The notes below the pieces were generated by a model. The model worked only from the letters and a program-made list of their open reading frames with translations. It was not told the origin of the DNA and did no database searches. The translations under genes were made by a program, and so were the position numbers. DNA of 64,000 nucleotides from Pseudofulvimonas gallinarii (lineage in GTDB: Bacteria; Pseudomonadota; Gammaproteobacteria; Xanthomonadales; UBA2363). The DNA lies in assembly GCF_004343305.1 (NCBI RefSeq), contig NZ_SMAF01000007.1, forward strand, positions 1 through 64,000, given 5' to 3'. Below, in pieces: positions 47,575 to 56,900 of this stretch (position 1 is its first letter; each line of letters begins with the position of its first letter).

Positions 47575-50091
47575 TCAGACCGGCGGTGGCGTCCAGCCGT
47601 CCTTCTCGGTCGGACGCAGCAGCCAGCGGCACAGCGCCGGCAGGAAGACGATCGCCGCGACCATGTTGACCACGAACATGAAGGTCAGCATCAGGCCCAT
47701 GTCGGCCTGGAACTTCAGTTCCGAGAAGATCCAGGTCGCCACGCCGACGGCCAGCGTCAACGCGGTGTAGAAGATGGCGATGCCGGTCGTCTTCAGGGCG
47801 ATGAAGTAGGACTCGGTGAGCGTGCGGCCCTGGTTCAGGGCCTCGCGCATGCGCGCGAAGATGTAGATCGCGTAGTCGACGCCGATGCCGACGCCGAGTG
47901 CGACCACGGTCAGCGTGTTGACCTTCATGCCGATGTCCATCTCGACCATCAGCGAGTGGCCCAGTTCGGTCACCAGCACCAGCGGCAGCACGATGCACAG
48001 GGCCGCGAGGATGCTGCGGAAGCTGAGCAGGCACATCAGGAACACCGCGCCGTACAGGAAATACAGCATCCGGTGCTCGACGGAACGCACGGTGTCGTTG
48101 ATGGCGGCGGCGACACCGATACTGCCGGTGGCCAGGCGCAGGTTGACGCGGTCGGCGTCGGCGACGGCATCGCCGCTGGCCTCGGCTTCGGCGACCTGCG
48201 CCGCAAGCGTGCTGCGGAAATCGCTGCCTTCGGCATAGGCGCCGTTGTCGTCGCGGAACTGGCGCACGGCGCCGATCACCCGGTCAATGGTCTCGGCGCG
48301 ATGGTCGGCCAGGAAGGCGGTGACGGGAATGGCCGAACAGTCGCCGTTGAGCAGGCCGGAGTCGGTCTCGAAGCCCTGGGTGGCGACGCGCAGGCTGTCG
48401 GCATCACGCGGCAGGACCCGCCAGCGCACAGAGCCGTCGTTCCAGCCGGCGTTGACCAGGCGCGCCGCCTGCGGCAGCGAAAGCACCTGCTGCACGCCCT
48501 CGACGTTGGCGAGATGCCAGGCCAGGCGGTCGATGGTTTCCATCGCCGGGTAACTGAGCGTGCAGGCGTCGGGGCGCGCTTCGGCGATCACGTTGAGGAT
48601 GTCGACGCCAAGGGCGAACTTCTGCGTGATGACGCGCGCATCCTGGTTGTAACGCGCCTCGGGACGCAATTCGGCGACGCCCTCCTGGGCATCGCCGATC
48701 ATCACCTTGTCACCGTGGCTCTCGGCGAAGAACCAGGCAACGGCGCCGATCAGGATCACGACGGCGGCGGCGCCGGGGCGGCTGAGGCGTGCCAGCAGCG
48801 CCCAGATGCGGTCGAAGCGGGTGAGCTGGCGCAGGCGGTATTCGCGCTTGCGCTCCATGTTGCGCAGGCGCGTGTAGCTCAGCAGCACCGGCAGCAGCAC
48901 CAGGTCGGTCAGGATGGTGATCGCGACGCCGACGGTCGCGGTGATGGCCAGTTCGAAGATGATGCGGATCGGAATCATCAGGATGGTGGCGAAGCCGATG
49001 CAGCCGGCGACCAGCGCGACCGCGCCTGGAATCAGCAGCATGCGGAAGGCCAGGCGGGCCGCTTCTTCCGCCGGCACGCCCTGGCGCGCGCGCAGTTCCT
49101 CCACGGTGCCGTCTTCCAGGCCGCCGAAGAAGATCTCGCCGCGGAAGCGGTTGATCATCTGCTCGCCATGGCTGACCGCGATCGCGAAGATCAGGAACGG
49201 CGTCAGCATGTTCATCGGGTCGATGCCGAAGCCCATCAGGCGCAGCGCGCCGAGCATCCAGACCACCGACACCAGCGCCGACAGTACGGTCAGCGTCGCC
49301 AGTTTCACCGAGGTCGAGTACAGGAACAGCAGCAGCCAGGTGAAGGCGATGGTGAGCGCGAAGAAGACGATCACCGAACGGGCGCCATCGGCGATGTCGC
49401 CGACCATCTTGGCGAAGCCGATGATGTGGACCTTGTGGCCGTCCTTCTCGTGGCGCTGGCGGATCGCCTCGAACTGCTCGGCCACCTTCTGGTAATCAAG
49501 CTTGTTGGCGCCGTCGCCTTCCGGGATCAGGTCGGCCCAGACCATGGCGCCGGACCAGTCACGCGCGACCAGGCGGCCGAGAACGCCGGACTTGACGATG
49601 TTGCCGCGCAGGGTGGCGAAGTGCTCGTCGCTGGCGACGAAGCCCGGCACGTTCGGCGTGAACTCGTTGGGAATGACGTTGCCGCCGGCGAATCCGTCCT
49701 CGACGACCTCGACGAACCGGACGTTCGGCGTATACAGCGAACGCGAGCGCGAGTCGTCGACTTCCGGGATCGACAGCACCTCGGTGGTGATGTTCTCCAG
49801 CGTCGAGAAGAACTCGCGGTCGAACATGTTGCCGTCTTCGGCGACCAGGGCGAGCAGGACGCGGTTGGCACCGCCGAACTCCTGCTCGTAGTCGAGGAAG
49901 GTCTGCATGTACTCGTGTTCGAGCGGAATCTGCTTCTTGAAGCCGGCGTCGACCTGCAGCTGGCTGGCGAAGTACAGCATCACCGCGGTGATCGCGGCGA
50001 ACACGACCAGGACGAGGGGACGGTTGCCGAAGACCAGTCGCTCGGCGGCCCGGGTGAATGCTCCGGGCGCGTAGTGGCTGGGTGCGCTCAT
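47575..50091 (-). CDS. RND/MMPL-family inner-membrane exporter
   Basis: 838 residues with 12 predicted helices in the RND arrangement: one, a large periplasmic loop (about 50-220), six helices, a second loop, then five. Segments typical of the MMPL/HpnN branch are GALRLMGFGIDPMNMLTPFLIFAIAVSHGEQMINRF in the first half and VNTLTVVALGVGIGVDYAIYIFARMREAL in the second. This branch moves lipids such as hopanoids or mycobacterial glycolipids rather than drugs. Last gene of a five-gene operon, starting in ATGA overlap with the beta-propeller gene. No TolC-like or membrane-fusion partner is encoded nearby. Confidence 0.88.
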   Translation of the reverse strand: MSAPSHYAPGAFTRAAERLVFGNRPLVLVVFAAITAVMLYFASQLQVDAGFKKQIPLEHEYMQTFLDYEQEFGGANRVLLALVAEDGNMFDREFFSTLENITTEVLSIPEVDDSRSRSLYTPNVRFVEVVEDGFAGGNVIPNEFTPNVPGFVASDEHFATLRGNIVKSGVLGRLVARDWSGAMVWADLIPEGDGANKLDYQKVAEQFEAIRQRHEKDGHKVHIIGFAKMVGDIADGARSVIVFFALTIAFTWLLLFLYSTSVKLATLTVLSALVSVVWMLGALRLMGFGIDPMNMLTPFLIFAIAVSHGEQMINRFRGEIFFGGLEDGTVEELRARQGVPAEEAARLAFRMLLIPGAVALVAGCIGFATILMIPIRIIFELAITATVGVAITILTDLVLLPVLLSYTRLRNMERKREYRLRQLTRFDRIWALLARLSRPGAAAVVILIGAVAWFFAESHGDKVMIGDAQEGVAELRPEARYNQDARVITQKFALGVDILNVIAEARPDACTLSYPAMETIDRLAWHLANVEGVQQVLSLPQAARLVNAGWNDGSVRWRVLPRDADSLRVATQGFETDSGLLNGDCSAIPVTAFLADHRAETIDRVIGAVRQFRDDNGAYAEGSDFRSTLAAQVAEAEASGDAVADADRVNLRLATGSIGVAAAINDTVRSVEHRMLYFLYGAVFLMCLLSFRSILAALCIVLPLVLVTELGHSLMVEMDIGMKVNTLTVVALGVGIGVDYAIYIFARMREALNQGRTLTESYFIALKTTGIAIFYTALTLAVGVATWIFSELKFQADMGLMLTFMFVVNMVAAIVFLPALCRWLLRPTEKDGWTPPPV

Positions 50092-51203
50092 GGTTGTGCC
50101 TGCCAGGTGGTGATGCCGCGGTCGCCGATCAGCAGCAGGCTGCCGTCGGGGCGCAGGCGGACGGCGGAACCGATCGGGGTTTCGCCGTCCTCGTTGGTAT
50201 AGATGCCGGTCGTGAAGGCGTCGCCGCCGGCGGCACGGCGCAGGACCACGCCTTCGGCGCCGACCAGCACGACGCTGCCGTCGTCGCCGACGTCGCCGCC
50301 GAACAGGTTCGCCGTGACGCGCGTGTCCAGCTCGCGCCAGCTGTCGCCGGCGTCGTCGCTCTGGAACGCACGCCCGCGCAGGCCATAGACGAGAAGCGAC
50401 TGCCCGGACAGCGGCAGGATGCCGAACATCGAGCCGCCGTAGGACAGCTGCAGGCGCTGCCAGCTTTCACCGCCGTCACTGGAACGGAAGACGCTGCCGC
50501 GCTCGCCCACCATGACCAGGGCGTCGCCGACGCGGGCGATGGCATTGAGATGCGGATCGACTTCGTCGTCGATGGCGAGGTCCTCGGCGTCGAACAGCAG
50601 GCCGTCGGTTTCGTCTTCCCCGTCGCCGGAGTCATCGGCTTCGGCATCGCCACCGCCCTTGCCGGCCAGGTCGATCTCCAGCGGCTGCCAGCTGGCGCCG
50701 GCATCATCGCTGCGCAGGGCCAGCGCGTAGGCGCCAACGGCGAGGACGCTGTCGTCGTCGAGGAACAGGACGTCCAGCAGCGGCGTGCCGTTGCTGGGCG
50801 AAAAATGGTTGTCGGCCGAGAAGCGCTCCTCGCGGACGCGCTGCCAGCTTTCACCGCGGTCGGTGGAACGCAGGATCACGCCGTCGTGGCCGGCGGCGAT
50901 GACGGCACTGTTGCCACCGGCGACCGCGGTCAGCGTCGAGCGGACCGGCACGGCGGCCTGGTGCCAGGTGGTGCCGGCGTCATCGGAAAGCAGGATGTGC
51001 CCGCGCTCGCCGACGGCGACCAGGCGGTCGCCGGGAATCGCCGCGACGTCGAGCATCAGCGAACGCTGTGCGCGCGGCATGACCTCGGCGGGGCTGTCGA
51101 CCGGATCGGGCCAGGCGGCATGGAGCGGCAGTGCCGCGAAAAGGCTGGCTGCCAGCAGGCAGGACTTGAGGGGGGATCGTCGGGGCGTGGCCATGGGTTC
51201 CAT
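50088..51203 (-). CDS. YCF48/BNR-repeat beta-propeller, exported
   Basis: 371 residues from MEPMATPRRS; starts at 51194 or 51263 are possible and no ribosome site decides. Signal peptide (LKSCLLAASLFAALPLHA). Repeats of the form GxxLxSxDxGxTWxxxxxP (LLSDDAGTTWHQA, LRSTDRGESWQRV, LRSDDAGASWQPL, FRSSDGGESWQRL, FQSDDAGDSWREL) make a beta-propeller like the photosystem assembly factor YCF48/HCF136. A strongly acidic insertion (DAEADDSGDGEDETDG) sits in one blade. Between DUF1329 and the RND permease; probably a periplasmic assembly or adaptor factor. Confidence 0.85.
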   Translation of the reverse strand: MEPMATPRRSPLKSCLLAASLFAALPLHAAWPDPVDSPAEVMPRAQRSLMLDVAAIPGDRLVAVGERGHILLSDDAGTTWHQAAVPVRSTLTAVAGGNSAVIAAGHDGVILRSTDRGESWQRVREERFSADNHFSPSNGTPLLDVLFLDDDSVLAVGAYALALRSDDAGASWQPLEIDLAGKGGGDAEADDSGDGEDETDGLLFDAEDLAIDDEVDPHLNAIARVGDALVMVGERGSVFRSSDGGESWQRLQLSYGGSMFGILPLSGQSLLVYGLRGRAFQSDDAGDSWRELDTRVTANLFGGDVGDDGSVVLVGAEGVVLRRAAGGDAFTTGIYTNEDGETPIGSAVRLRPDGSLLLIGDRGITTWQAQP

Positions 51204-51285
51204 GCTGGCACGAATGACTTGCTTGCGCAGCCGCCAGCGCGGCCATGTCACCCCCCCTGACATGGCCGGCCGTGGCTGGACGGCG

Positions 51286-52644
51286 TCAGCGGACGCCGCG
51301 GTTGCGGAGGTTCTGCGGCGAGAACTGGTCGGCCGTGAACTGGATGCGGTAGTCGATGGTCTTGCCTTCGGCGTTGTCCAGACCCGTGGCCAGGTAGCGG
51401 CCGTTCTTCAGGTCATGGTGCGTTTCCAGCGTCGACCAGAACAGCGGCATCTCGTAGTAGCTGATGGAGGGAGCCTCCGAGTAGCGCCACAGGTTGCCGT
51501 CGCTGTCGTAGTGGTCGGCGATGAGGATCTGCCAGCTGTCCTCGTCGACATAGAACGTGCGGCGGCTGTTGATGTGGCGGGCACCGGACTTCAGACGCGC
51601 GTCCACGACCCAGACGCGGTGCAGTTCGTAGCGCAGCAGGTCCGGGTTGAGGTGGCCCGGCTGGATCAGGTCGGACAGCGCCGCGCCGTGCGCCTTGTAG
51701 CTGTTGTAGGGGACGTAGATTTCCTTCTTGCCCACCAGCTGCCAGTCGAAGCGGTCCAGCGCGCCGTTGAACATGTCGGTCATGTCGCTGGTGCGCAGGT
51801 TGTCGGACGCCGTGCCGGGGTTGTCGTAGGCGACGTTCGGCGCCCGGCGCACGCGGCGCTGGCCGGGGTTGTACACCCATGCCTGGCGCGGCGTCTCCGC
51901 CTGGTTCAGCGACTCGTGCACCAGCAGCAGCTGGCCGGCAAGGCGCGGCGGCGCTTCCACCGACTGGTAGAAGTACAGCAGGATGTTGTTGATGTCGGCG
52001 ATGGTGCGGCCTTCGGTCTCGTACGGCGCGAAGAAGTCCTCGCGCAGACGCACCAGGTTGTAGCTGCCGCTGGAGGTCACCGGCGCCTGGTTGTTGTAGC
52101 GCACCGAGGACACGCCCTTCCACTTCAGCTTGTGGTTCCAGATCACCTCGTGACCGTTCTGCGGGATCGGGAAGGGGATGCCTTCGGCGGCATCGGCGAC
52201 GCCGTCGCCATCGGCGACCAGGCGCGCGGTCGTGGCGTTGCGCTTGGTCATGTCGTAGATGCGCTGCGGGAACGCGGCGCTGCGGCGTGTCGGATAGACG
52301 TTCATCTCGAACGACTCGTAGCGGGCGAACATCGCCTTCTGGCCTTCGGTGAGGTTGGCCGCGTAGTCATTGAGGTTGCCGCGGTTGATCGTGAACTGGA
52401 CGCTGTCGCTGGCGAACGGATCCGGATGGAACTGGCCCGGCGTGTACGACACGCCGCTCGGCGCGGCGCGCACGCCGCCGTCCCAGGCCGGGATGGCGCC
52501 GCCGTTGCCCGCGGCTTCGCCGCCCAGCGGCGTCAGGTCGCTGCCGAGGCGATCGGCTTCGGACTGGGGAACCGCGGCGATGCCCGGCAGGGCCACCAGG
52601 GCTGCCGCCAGCGCCGTCGTCAGCACAGAATGTCGAATGCGCAT
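51286..52644 (-). CDS. DUF1329 periplasmic protein
   Basis: 452 residues; signal peptide 1-24 (MRIRHSVLTTALAAALVALPGIAA) after a GAGGAG ribosome site. DUF1329 (PF07044) family: LTPLGGEAAGNGGAIPAWDGG, GQFHPDPFASD, the long antiparallel beta region with RVWVVDARLKSGARHINSRRTFYVDEDSWQ. The family is thought to have a LolA/LolB-like half-barrel suited to carrying lipids, but its function is not established. 12 bp after the DUF1302 gene. Confidence 0.9.
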   Translation of the reverse strand: MRIRHSVLTTALAAALVALPGIAAVPQSEADRLGSDLTPLGGEAAGNGGAIPAWDGGVRAAPSGVSYTPGQFHPDPFASDSVQFTINRGNLNDYAANLTEGQKAMFARYESFEMNVYPTRRSAAFPQRIYDMTKRNATTARLVADGDGVADAAEGIPFPIPQNGHEVIWNHKLKWKGVSSVRYNNQAPVTSSGSYNLVRLREDFFAPYETEGRTIADINNILLYFYQSVEAPPRLAGQLLLVHESLNQAETPRQAWVYNPGQRRVRRAPNVAYDNPGTASDNLRTSDMTDMFNGALDRFDWQLVGKKEIYVPYNSYKAHGAALSDLIQPGHLNPDLLRYELHRVWVVDARLKSGARHINSRRTFYVDEDSWQILIADHYDSDGNLWRYSEAPSISYYEMPLFWSTLETHHDLKNGRYLATGLDNAEGKTIDYRIQFTADQFSPQNLRNRGVR

Positions 52645-52656
52645 GAAAGTGTCTCC

Positions 52657-54549
52657 TCAGAACGAATAGCGGGCGGACAGGGTGTAGAAGTCACGGTCGG
52701 TCAGCAGATTGAACATGCCGGCGCCGAAGAAGCGGGTGTAGCTGAGGTCAACCGCCCAGCGGTTGAGGTAATTCGCTTCCACGCCAAGGGTGTACGACTT
52801 GCGGTCTTCGACGAAGTTGCCGCCCGGACCCGGCGTGGTGCCGTTGACGTCATGGTTGAAGGCGATGCGCGGCGACAGCATGAACGGCGTGCCGAAGGCA
52901 TTGTTGTAATCGGCACGCAGCGCGGCGCGGTAACCCCACGATGTTTCGGTGGGGAAGCCGCCGACCTGGGTCACAGGATTGCGCAGCGCGCCGGTCAGCA
53001 CGTCGGGGCCGCCACCGGTGTCGGTGCCGTCGCCGTTGTAGCGCAGCACCGAGTGCTCGGGCAGGTCACGGACCTTGGTGATGCCGTATTCCAGCACCGC
53101 CGCGACCTGGTCGGCGCCCAGCCAGTTGCCCGGCCCGAACATCTTGGTCAGCGTGAACTGGCCCTGCCAGATCTTGTGGCGCTCCCAGCCCTGGATGTAT
53201 TCGCCCGGCCCGAACTCGCCGAGCTGGCTGGCGAAGCGCATGCCCGGCTGCGGCAGCAGCGGGTTCAGCGGCGTCAGGCCGGCGAACAGCAGCTCGACGT
53301 CGTCGAACTGCAGCGGCACGTTGCTCTTGTGCGAGACCTCGCCCTGGAAAGCCAGACCCCAGGGGATGTTGGTGTTCCAGCTGAGGCCGACCATGCGGAT
53401 GTCTTCGGGATATTCGACGATGACGCGGCCGCTGCTCGGCGCGCTGCTGGTCACCGACATGCCCGACAGCAGCGGCAGGCGGCTGTGGTAGTTCATGAAG
53501 TACAGGCCGAACTCGGTGTCGCCGGCCCAGGGCGCGAAGTAGCGCAGCGCCAGGCCGTACTCGCCGCCGTCGTCGGGATAACGGTCCTCGGCACGCGGCA
53601 GCGCGGCCTGGCAGCCGAGCATGTACAGCGGGATCAGCGAGCCACCCGGACCCGCCGGCACCATCTGGTTCATCGCGGCGATGTCACTGGAGCGCAGGCC
53701 ACCGCAGACGTCCCAGAACAGGTCGGGATTCATCACCGGCTGGCCGACGGTGCCGAAGTTGAGCATCGCGTAGGCGCCGCCCAGGGCGGCGAAGTCGTTG
53801 GTCGAGAAGTAGGTGCCCACCGGCTCCGGTTCGGTCTGTTCGAACTCGAGCAGGTACAGGGCCTCCAGGGCCAGGTTCTCGGTCAGGTTGACCGAGCCGA
53901 AGATCATGTTGACCGGCAGGAACGCTTCCTTCAGCTCCGAACCGGCCGTGCGCAGGCGCGACACGTCGACCGGGTTGATGACGTTCACGCCGTTCTGGAT
54001 GAAGGTGTTCTCGCCCCAGCTGACGACCTGCTGGCCCAGGCGCAGGCTGCCGTTGAGGCCGCCGCCCTGGCCGAAGTTCCAGTACACGAAGGCGTCGAGG
54101 ATCTTGGCGTCCTGGCCGACCTTGTCGCGCGCCAGCCGGGAGATGTCGTCGCGATCCTCGTATTCGAAGTCGTGGAAGGCCATGCCGCGGACGAAGGCGC
54201 CGAAGTTGCGCCAGGTCAGCGACAGTTCGCTGGTGATCTTGATGGCATTGGAGACGACGTCACCCTTCCGCCACTTCATGTTGGCGTCGTCGCCGTTCAC
54301 CGACCAGCGGCCCGGCGCAGCGCGCTGCTCCGGATTGGACAGCCCCAGCAGGGGGAACAGCGGGTTCTGGTTGGCCTTGCCGACATTCATGTCGTACGGA
54401 TCCTCGGCGCGGACCGAAACACCGTAGGTGACGGTGGTGTCCAGCGATCCGGACCACTCGCCGCTGCTGAAGTCGATGGCCTGTGCGGCGCCGGCGGAAG
54501 CCGCGAGCGCCAGCGCGATGGCGGTACTGAGGTTCTTGCGCGTGCTCAT
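52657..54549 (-). CDS. DUF1302 outer-membrane beta-barrel protein
   Basis: 630 residues; signal peptide 1-24, AGGAG ribosome site. DUF1302 (PF06980): GEWSGSLDTTVTYGVSVR at the start, WGENTFIQNGVNVINPVDVSRLR and repeated amphipathic strands to a C-terminal YTLSARYSF, ending in Phe as outer-membrane barrels do. Two Cys (CGG, LGCQAAL) lie in a likely surface loop. It nearly always occurs beside DUF1329, suggesting they act together. 19 bp after the lipase gene. Confidence 0.9.
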   Translation of the reverse strand: MSTRKNLSTAIALALAASAGAAQAIDFSSGEWSGSLDTTVTYGVSVRAEDPYDMNVGKANQNPLFPLLGLSNPEQRAAPGRWSVNGDDANMKWRKGDVVSNAIKITSELSLTWRNFGAFVRGMAFHDFEYEDRDDISRLARDKVGQDAKILDAFVYWNFGQGGGLNGSLRLGQQVVSWGENTFIQNGVNVINPVDVSRLRTAGSELKEAFLPVNMIFGSVNLTENLALEALYLLEFEQTEPEPVGTYFSTNDFAALGGAYAMLNFGTVGQPVMNPDLFWDVCGGLRSSDIAAMNQMVPAGPGGSLIPLYMLGCQAALPRAEDRYPDDGGEYGLALRYFAPWAGDTEFGLYFMNYHSRLPLLSGMSVTSSAPSSGRVIVEYPEDIRMVGLSWNTNIPWGLAFQGEVSHKSNVPLQFDDVELLFAGLTPLNPLLPQPGMRFASQLGEFGPGEYIQGWERHKIWQGQFTLTKMFGPGNWLGADQVAAVLEYGITKVRDLPEHSVLRYNGDGTDTGGGPDVLTGALRNPVTQVGGFPTETSWGYRAALRADYNNAFGTPFMLSPRIAFNHDVNGTTPGPGGNFVEDRKSYTLGVEANYLNRWAVDLSYTRFFGAGMFNLLTDRDFYTLSARYSF

Positions 54550-54568
54550 GTATAGGGCTCCTGCCTGA

Positions 54569-56698
54569 TCAGTTCTGGATGACGCTGGTGTCGGTGACCA
54601 GCACCGCGGTGCCGTGGCTGGCGAGGAAGCTGGCGATCTGGCGCTGCATCTCCTGCGTCACCGCCGGCGAGGCGGACGGATCCAGCAGCGAGCCGTGGCC
54701 GCCAGCGTTGAAGCGCACCGCACCGCGCACGCCCGCGGCGCTCTGCGTGGTGGCGGTGATCGTCGGCAGGCCAAGGGCGCGGATCAGGGCCTCGGTGCCG
54801 GCCAGAGGCGCGCCGGCGACGGTGTTCGGCACGACCTGGTCGCCGATCACTTCGTGCAGAAGCAGTGCGTTGCCGGTGTTCTGCACGCCGTAGTTGATCG
54901 GGTCACCGGAATCGATGACGGTCTGCGTGATCAGCATGAACTGGTCGTAGGTCGGGGTGCCGGCCTGCACGCCGGAAGCGGCCAGGCCGGCGCGGATGCG
55001 CGGACCGAAGGTGGCCGAGCCATCGAGCAGGCGGGCGATGCCGCCACCCGGCACGGACAGCACGCCGGTATTGACGGTGTCGGACAGGCCCAGGAACACG
55101 CCGCCGTTGATGCCGCCCAGCGACATGCCGACGAAGCTCAGGCGCGAGCCGTCGACGTCGCTGCCGCCGCCATCGAAGTCGAACATCGGTGCCGTTGCGG
55201 CCAGCGACAGCAGGTCGACCTCGCCCTGGCGCAGGTTGTCGCGCGAGGTGCGCAGGTTGCCCAGGTTGATGTAGTGCGCGCCGGAACTGTCGACGACACC
55301 ATCCGGGCAGATCGGGGCGCCGTTGGCGCAGCCGCCAACGTCGTTGTCGTGCAGGTCGACGTTGAAGTGGCGCTCGGTGGCCACGGCGCCAAACGGCGTG
55401 TTGCCGATCGCCAGCGGCGAGGTCGGCGGCAGGCCGTGCAGCGGCAGGTCGATGGCGGCGACGGCGATGCCCTGCGCGGCCAGCGTCGCGGCCAGCGGCA
55501 GCGCCTGCGAACGATTGCCGGTGATGCCGTGCTGGAAGATCGCCAGCGGCCAGCCGGCGGCCGGCTTGGTGCGGCCGGAATTGGCGTTCGGCACAGTGAC
55601 CAGCACCGGGACGCGCACCGTGCCCTTAACGCGCGGCATCGGGTTGGCGTAGGTCAGGTTGGTCGAGGTCGGATCCAGGCCCAGGGCGTTGAACGGCGGC
55701 ACGTAGGCGCCCGGGTTGGCTTCCCAGAATCCGGTCAGCACGGCGGCCGGGTTCTGCGCGCTCGGCGCTTCCAGGTAGTACGGCAGCTCGATGAAGCCGA
55801 TATGGATGTTGGCGACCGGCGGCAGCGGCAGGCCGACGTCGGCAGTGGTCAGGCCGGTCGGCGCCAGCTGGTGCGCGCGCGGCTGGATGGTGCTCTTCAC
55901 CGCCTGCAGCACCGGCGTGATGCTCTGCGTCGTGGCGACCCAGCTCAGCACGATGTCCTCGCGGCGGATGCCGCGCGAAGCGGCGGCGGCTTCATGGCTG
56001 TTGACGAGCTGGCGCAGGCTTTCGACGGCCGGGCAACTGGTCGCCGGCACCATCGGATCGAGCACCTGGGTGCCGTTGCAGATCGGCGTCGTGCGCTTGG
56101 CCAGGAAGTAGGTCTGGTCCGGCGTGGCATCGTTGCCACGCGTGTCGGTGACACCTTCGGTGATCACCGCCATGTAGCTGGTCAGCTGCTTCAGCGGCAT
56201 CGTCGGCACGATGGCGATGGTGCGGCCGGTGGTGTCGCTCGGGGCCTGCGCCACGACGAATTCCTGCGCGGACAGTTCGCGCACGACACCGGTGACGCCG
56301 CCGCCCGGACCGGTCAGGTTGACCTCGAACAGGCGGACCGACTGTCCGGCCACCAGCGTCGCCGGATTCGGCGGCACTGACAGCTGGAAGCTCCACGGCG
56401 CGACCGTGCTGAAGCCGTCGAGGGCGCTCAGTGCCACCGCCGGATCGGCATTGTTGGCGGGGTTGGCGACCGGCGGGTTGAGCGTCAGGTCGGTCGTCCC
56501 CTGCAGCAGCAGGTTCGACGGGAACGGAATCACGCTCGCGCTTGGATCGAAACGGGCCGTGATGACGCCGGTGACCGGGCTGCCGTTGTTGTTCGTCGCC
56601 GGCGGCGCATCGACCGCGCGCGGGCTGTTGCTGCCGCCACCGCAGGCGGCGAGGCCGACCGCAAGCAGGCTGACGGTAAGGGGTTGCAGGACTCGCAT
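54569..56698 (-). CDS. Lipoprotein lipase/esterase (virulence-factor lipase type)
   Basis: 709 residues from MRVLQPLTVSLLAVGLAAC: lipobox LAAC makes it a lipoprotein. The N-terminal half is a Lipase_bact_N-type beta domain (RFDPSASVIPFPSNLLLQGTTD is the usual opening). The C-terminal half is an alpha/beta hydrolase with HGITGNR oxyanion loop, nucleophile Ser in GMSLGGING and a candidate His in NAGGHGSLLDP. Probably hydrolyses acyl esters at the cell surface or in the periplasm. First gene of the operon, directly behind a promoter with palindromic operator. Confidence 0.88.
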   Translation of the reverse strand: MRVLQPLTVSLLAVGLAACGGGSNSPRAVDAPPATNNNGSPVTGVITARFDPSASVIPFPSNLLLQGTTDLTLNPPVANPANNADPAVALSALDGFSTVAPWSFQLSVPPNPATLVAGQSVRLFEVNLTGPGGGVTGVVRELSAQEFVVAQAPSDTTGRTIAIVPTMPLKQLTSYMAVITEGVTDTRGNDATPDQTYFLAKRTTPICNGTQVLDPMVPATSCPAVESLRQLVNSHEAAAASRGIRREDIVLSWVATTQSITPVLQAVKSTIQPRAHQLAPTGLTTADVGLPLPPVANIHIGFIELPYYLEAPSAQNPAAVLTGFWEANPGAYVPPFNALGLDPTSTNLTYANPMPRVKGTVRVPVLVTVPNANSGRTKPAAGWPLAIFQHGITGNRSQALPLAATLAAQGIAVAAIDLPLHGLPPTSPLAIGNTPFGAVATERHFNVDLHDNDVGGCANGAPICPDGVVDSSGAHYINLGNLRTSRDNLRQGEVDLLSLAATAPMFDFDGGGSDVDGSRLSFVGMSLGGINGGVFLGLSDTVNTGVLSVPGGGIARLLDGSATFGPRIRAGLAASGVQAGTPTYDQFMLITQTVIDSGDPINYGVQNTGNALLLHEVIGDQVVPNTVAGAPLAGTEALIRALGLPTITATTQSAAGVRGAVRFNAGGHGSLLDPSASPAVTQEMQRQIASFLASHGTAVLVTDTSVIQN

Positions 56699-56800
56699 GT
56701 CGAAACTCCCTGGGTGCGATGTCATGGTTATCTGTTGGGAAAGACGACGCACCATGCTCGCCTTCCCGGCCCGCCAAGGCAGTACGGAACACAACACTTC

Positions 56801-56849
56801 GATACGCCAGCGTATCCCTATCATAGGGATCAGCCGCCGCCGTTGGCAA
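56801..56849 (-). promoter_or_regulatory. Promoter and double palindrome controlling the lipase-DUF1302-DUF1329-YCF48-RND operon
   Basis: On the minus strand, TTGCCA (56849-56844) and TATGAT (56825-56820) are 18 bp apart, matching 5/6 and 5/6 of the sigma-70 boxes. The -10 sits in the palindrome ATCCCTA-tca-TAGGGAT (56814-56830), and a second one, GATACGC-ca-GCGTATC (56801-56816), overlaps it across the start point. This layout suits repression by a dimeric regulator such as a TetR-family protein. No regulator gene lies next to it. Confidence 0.7.
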
Positions 56850-56900
56850 TGCGAAGAATCCGTAAAACTTCCGTGCGATCAGCATGTTGCATCGCACCAT

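Noticed and set aside
50785..54555. 1256-codon open frame on the + strand
   Set aside because: It is antisense to three well-supported genes (YCF48, DUF1329, DUF1302) and its translation is His/Arg/Gln/Val-rich nonsense. Long antisense frames are expected at this GC content.
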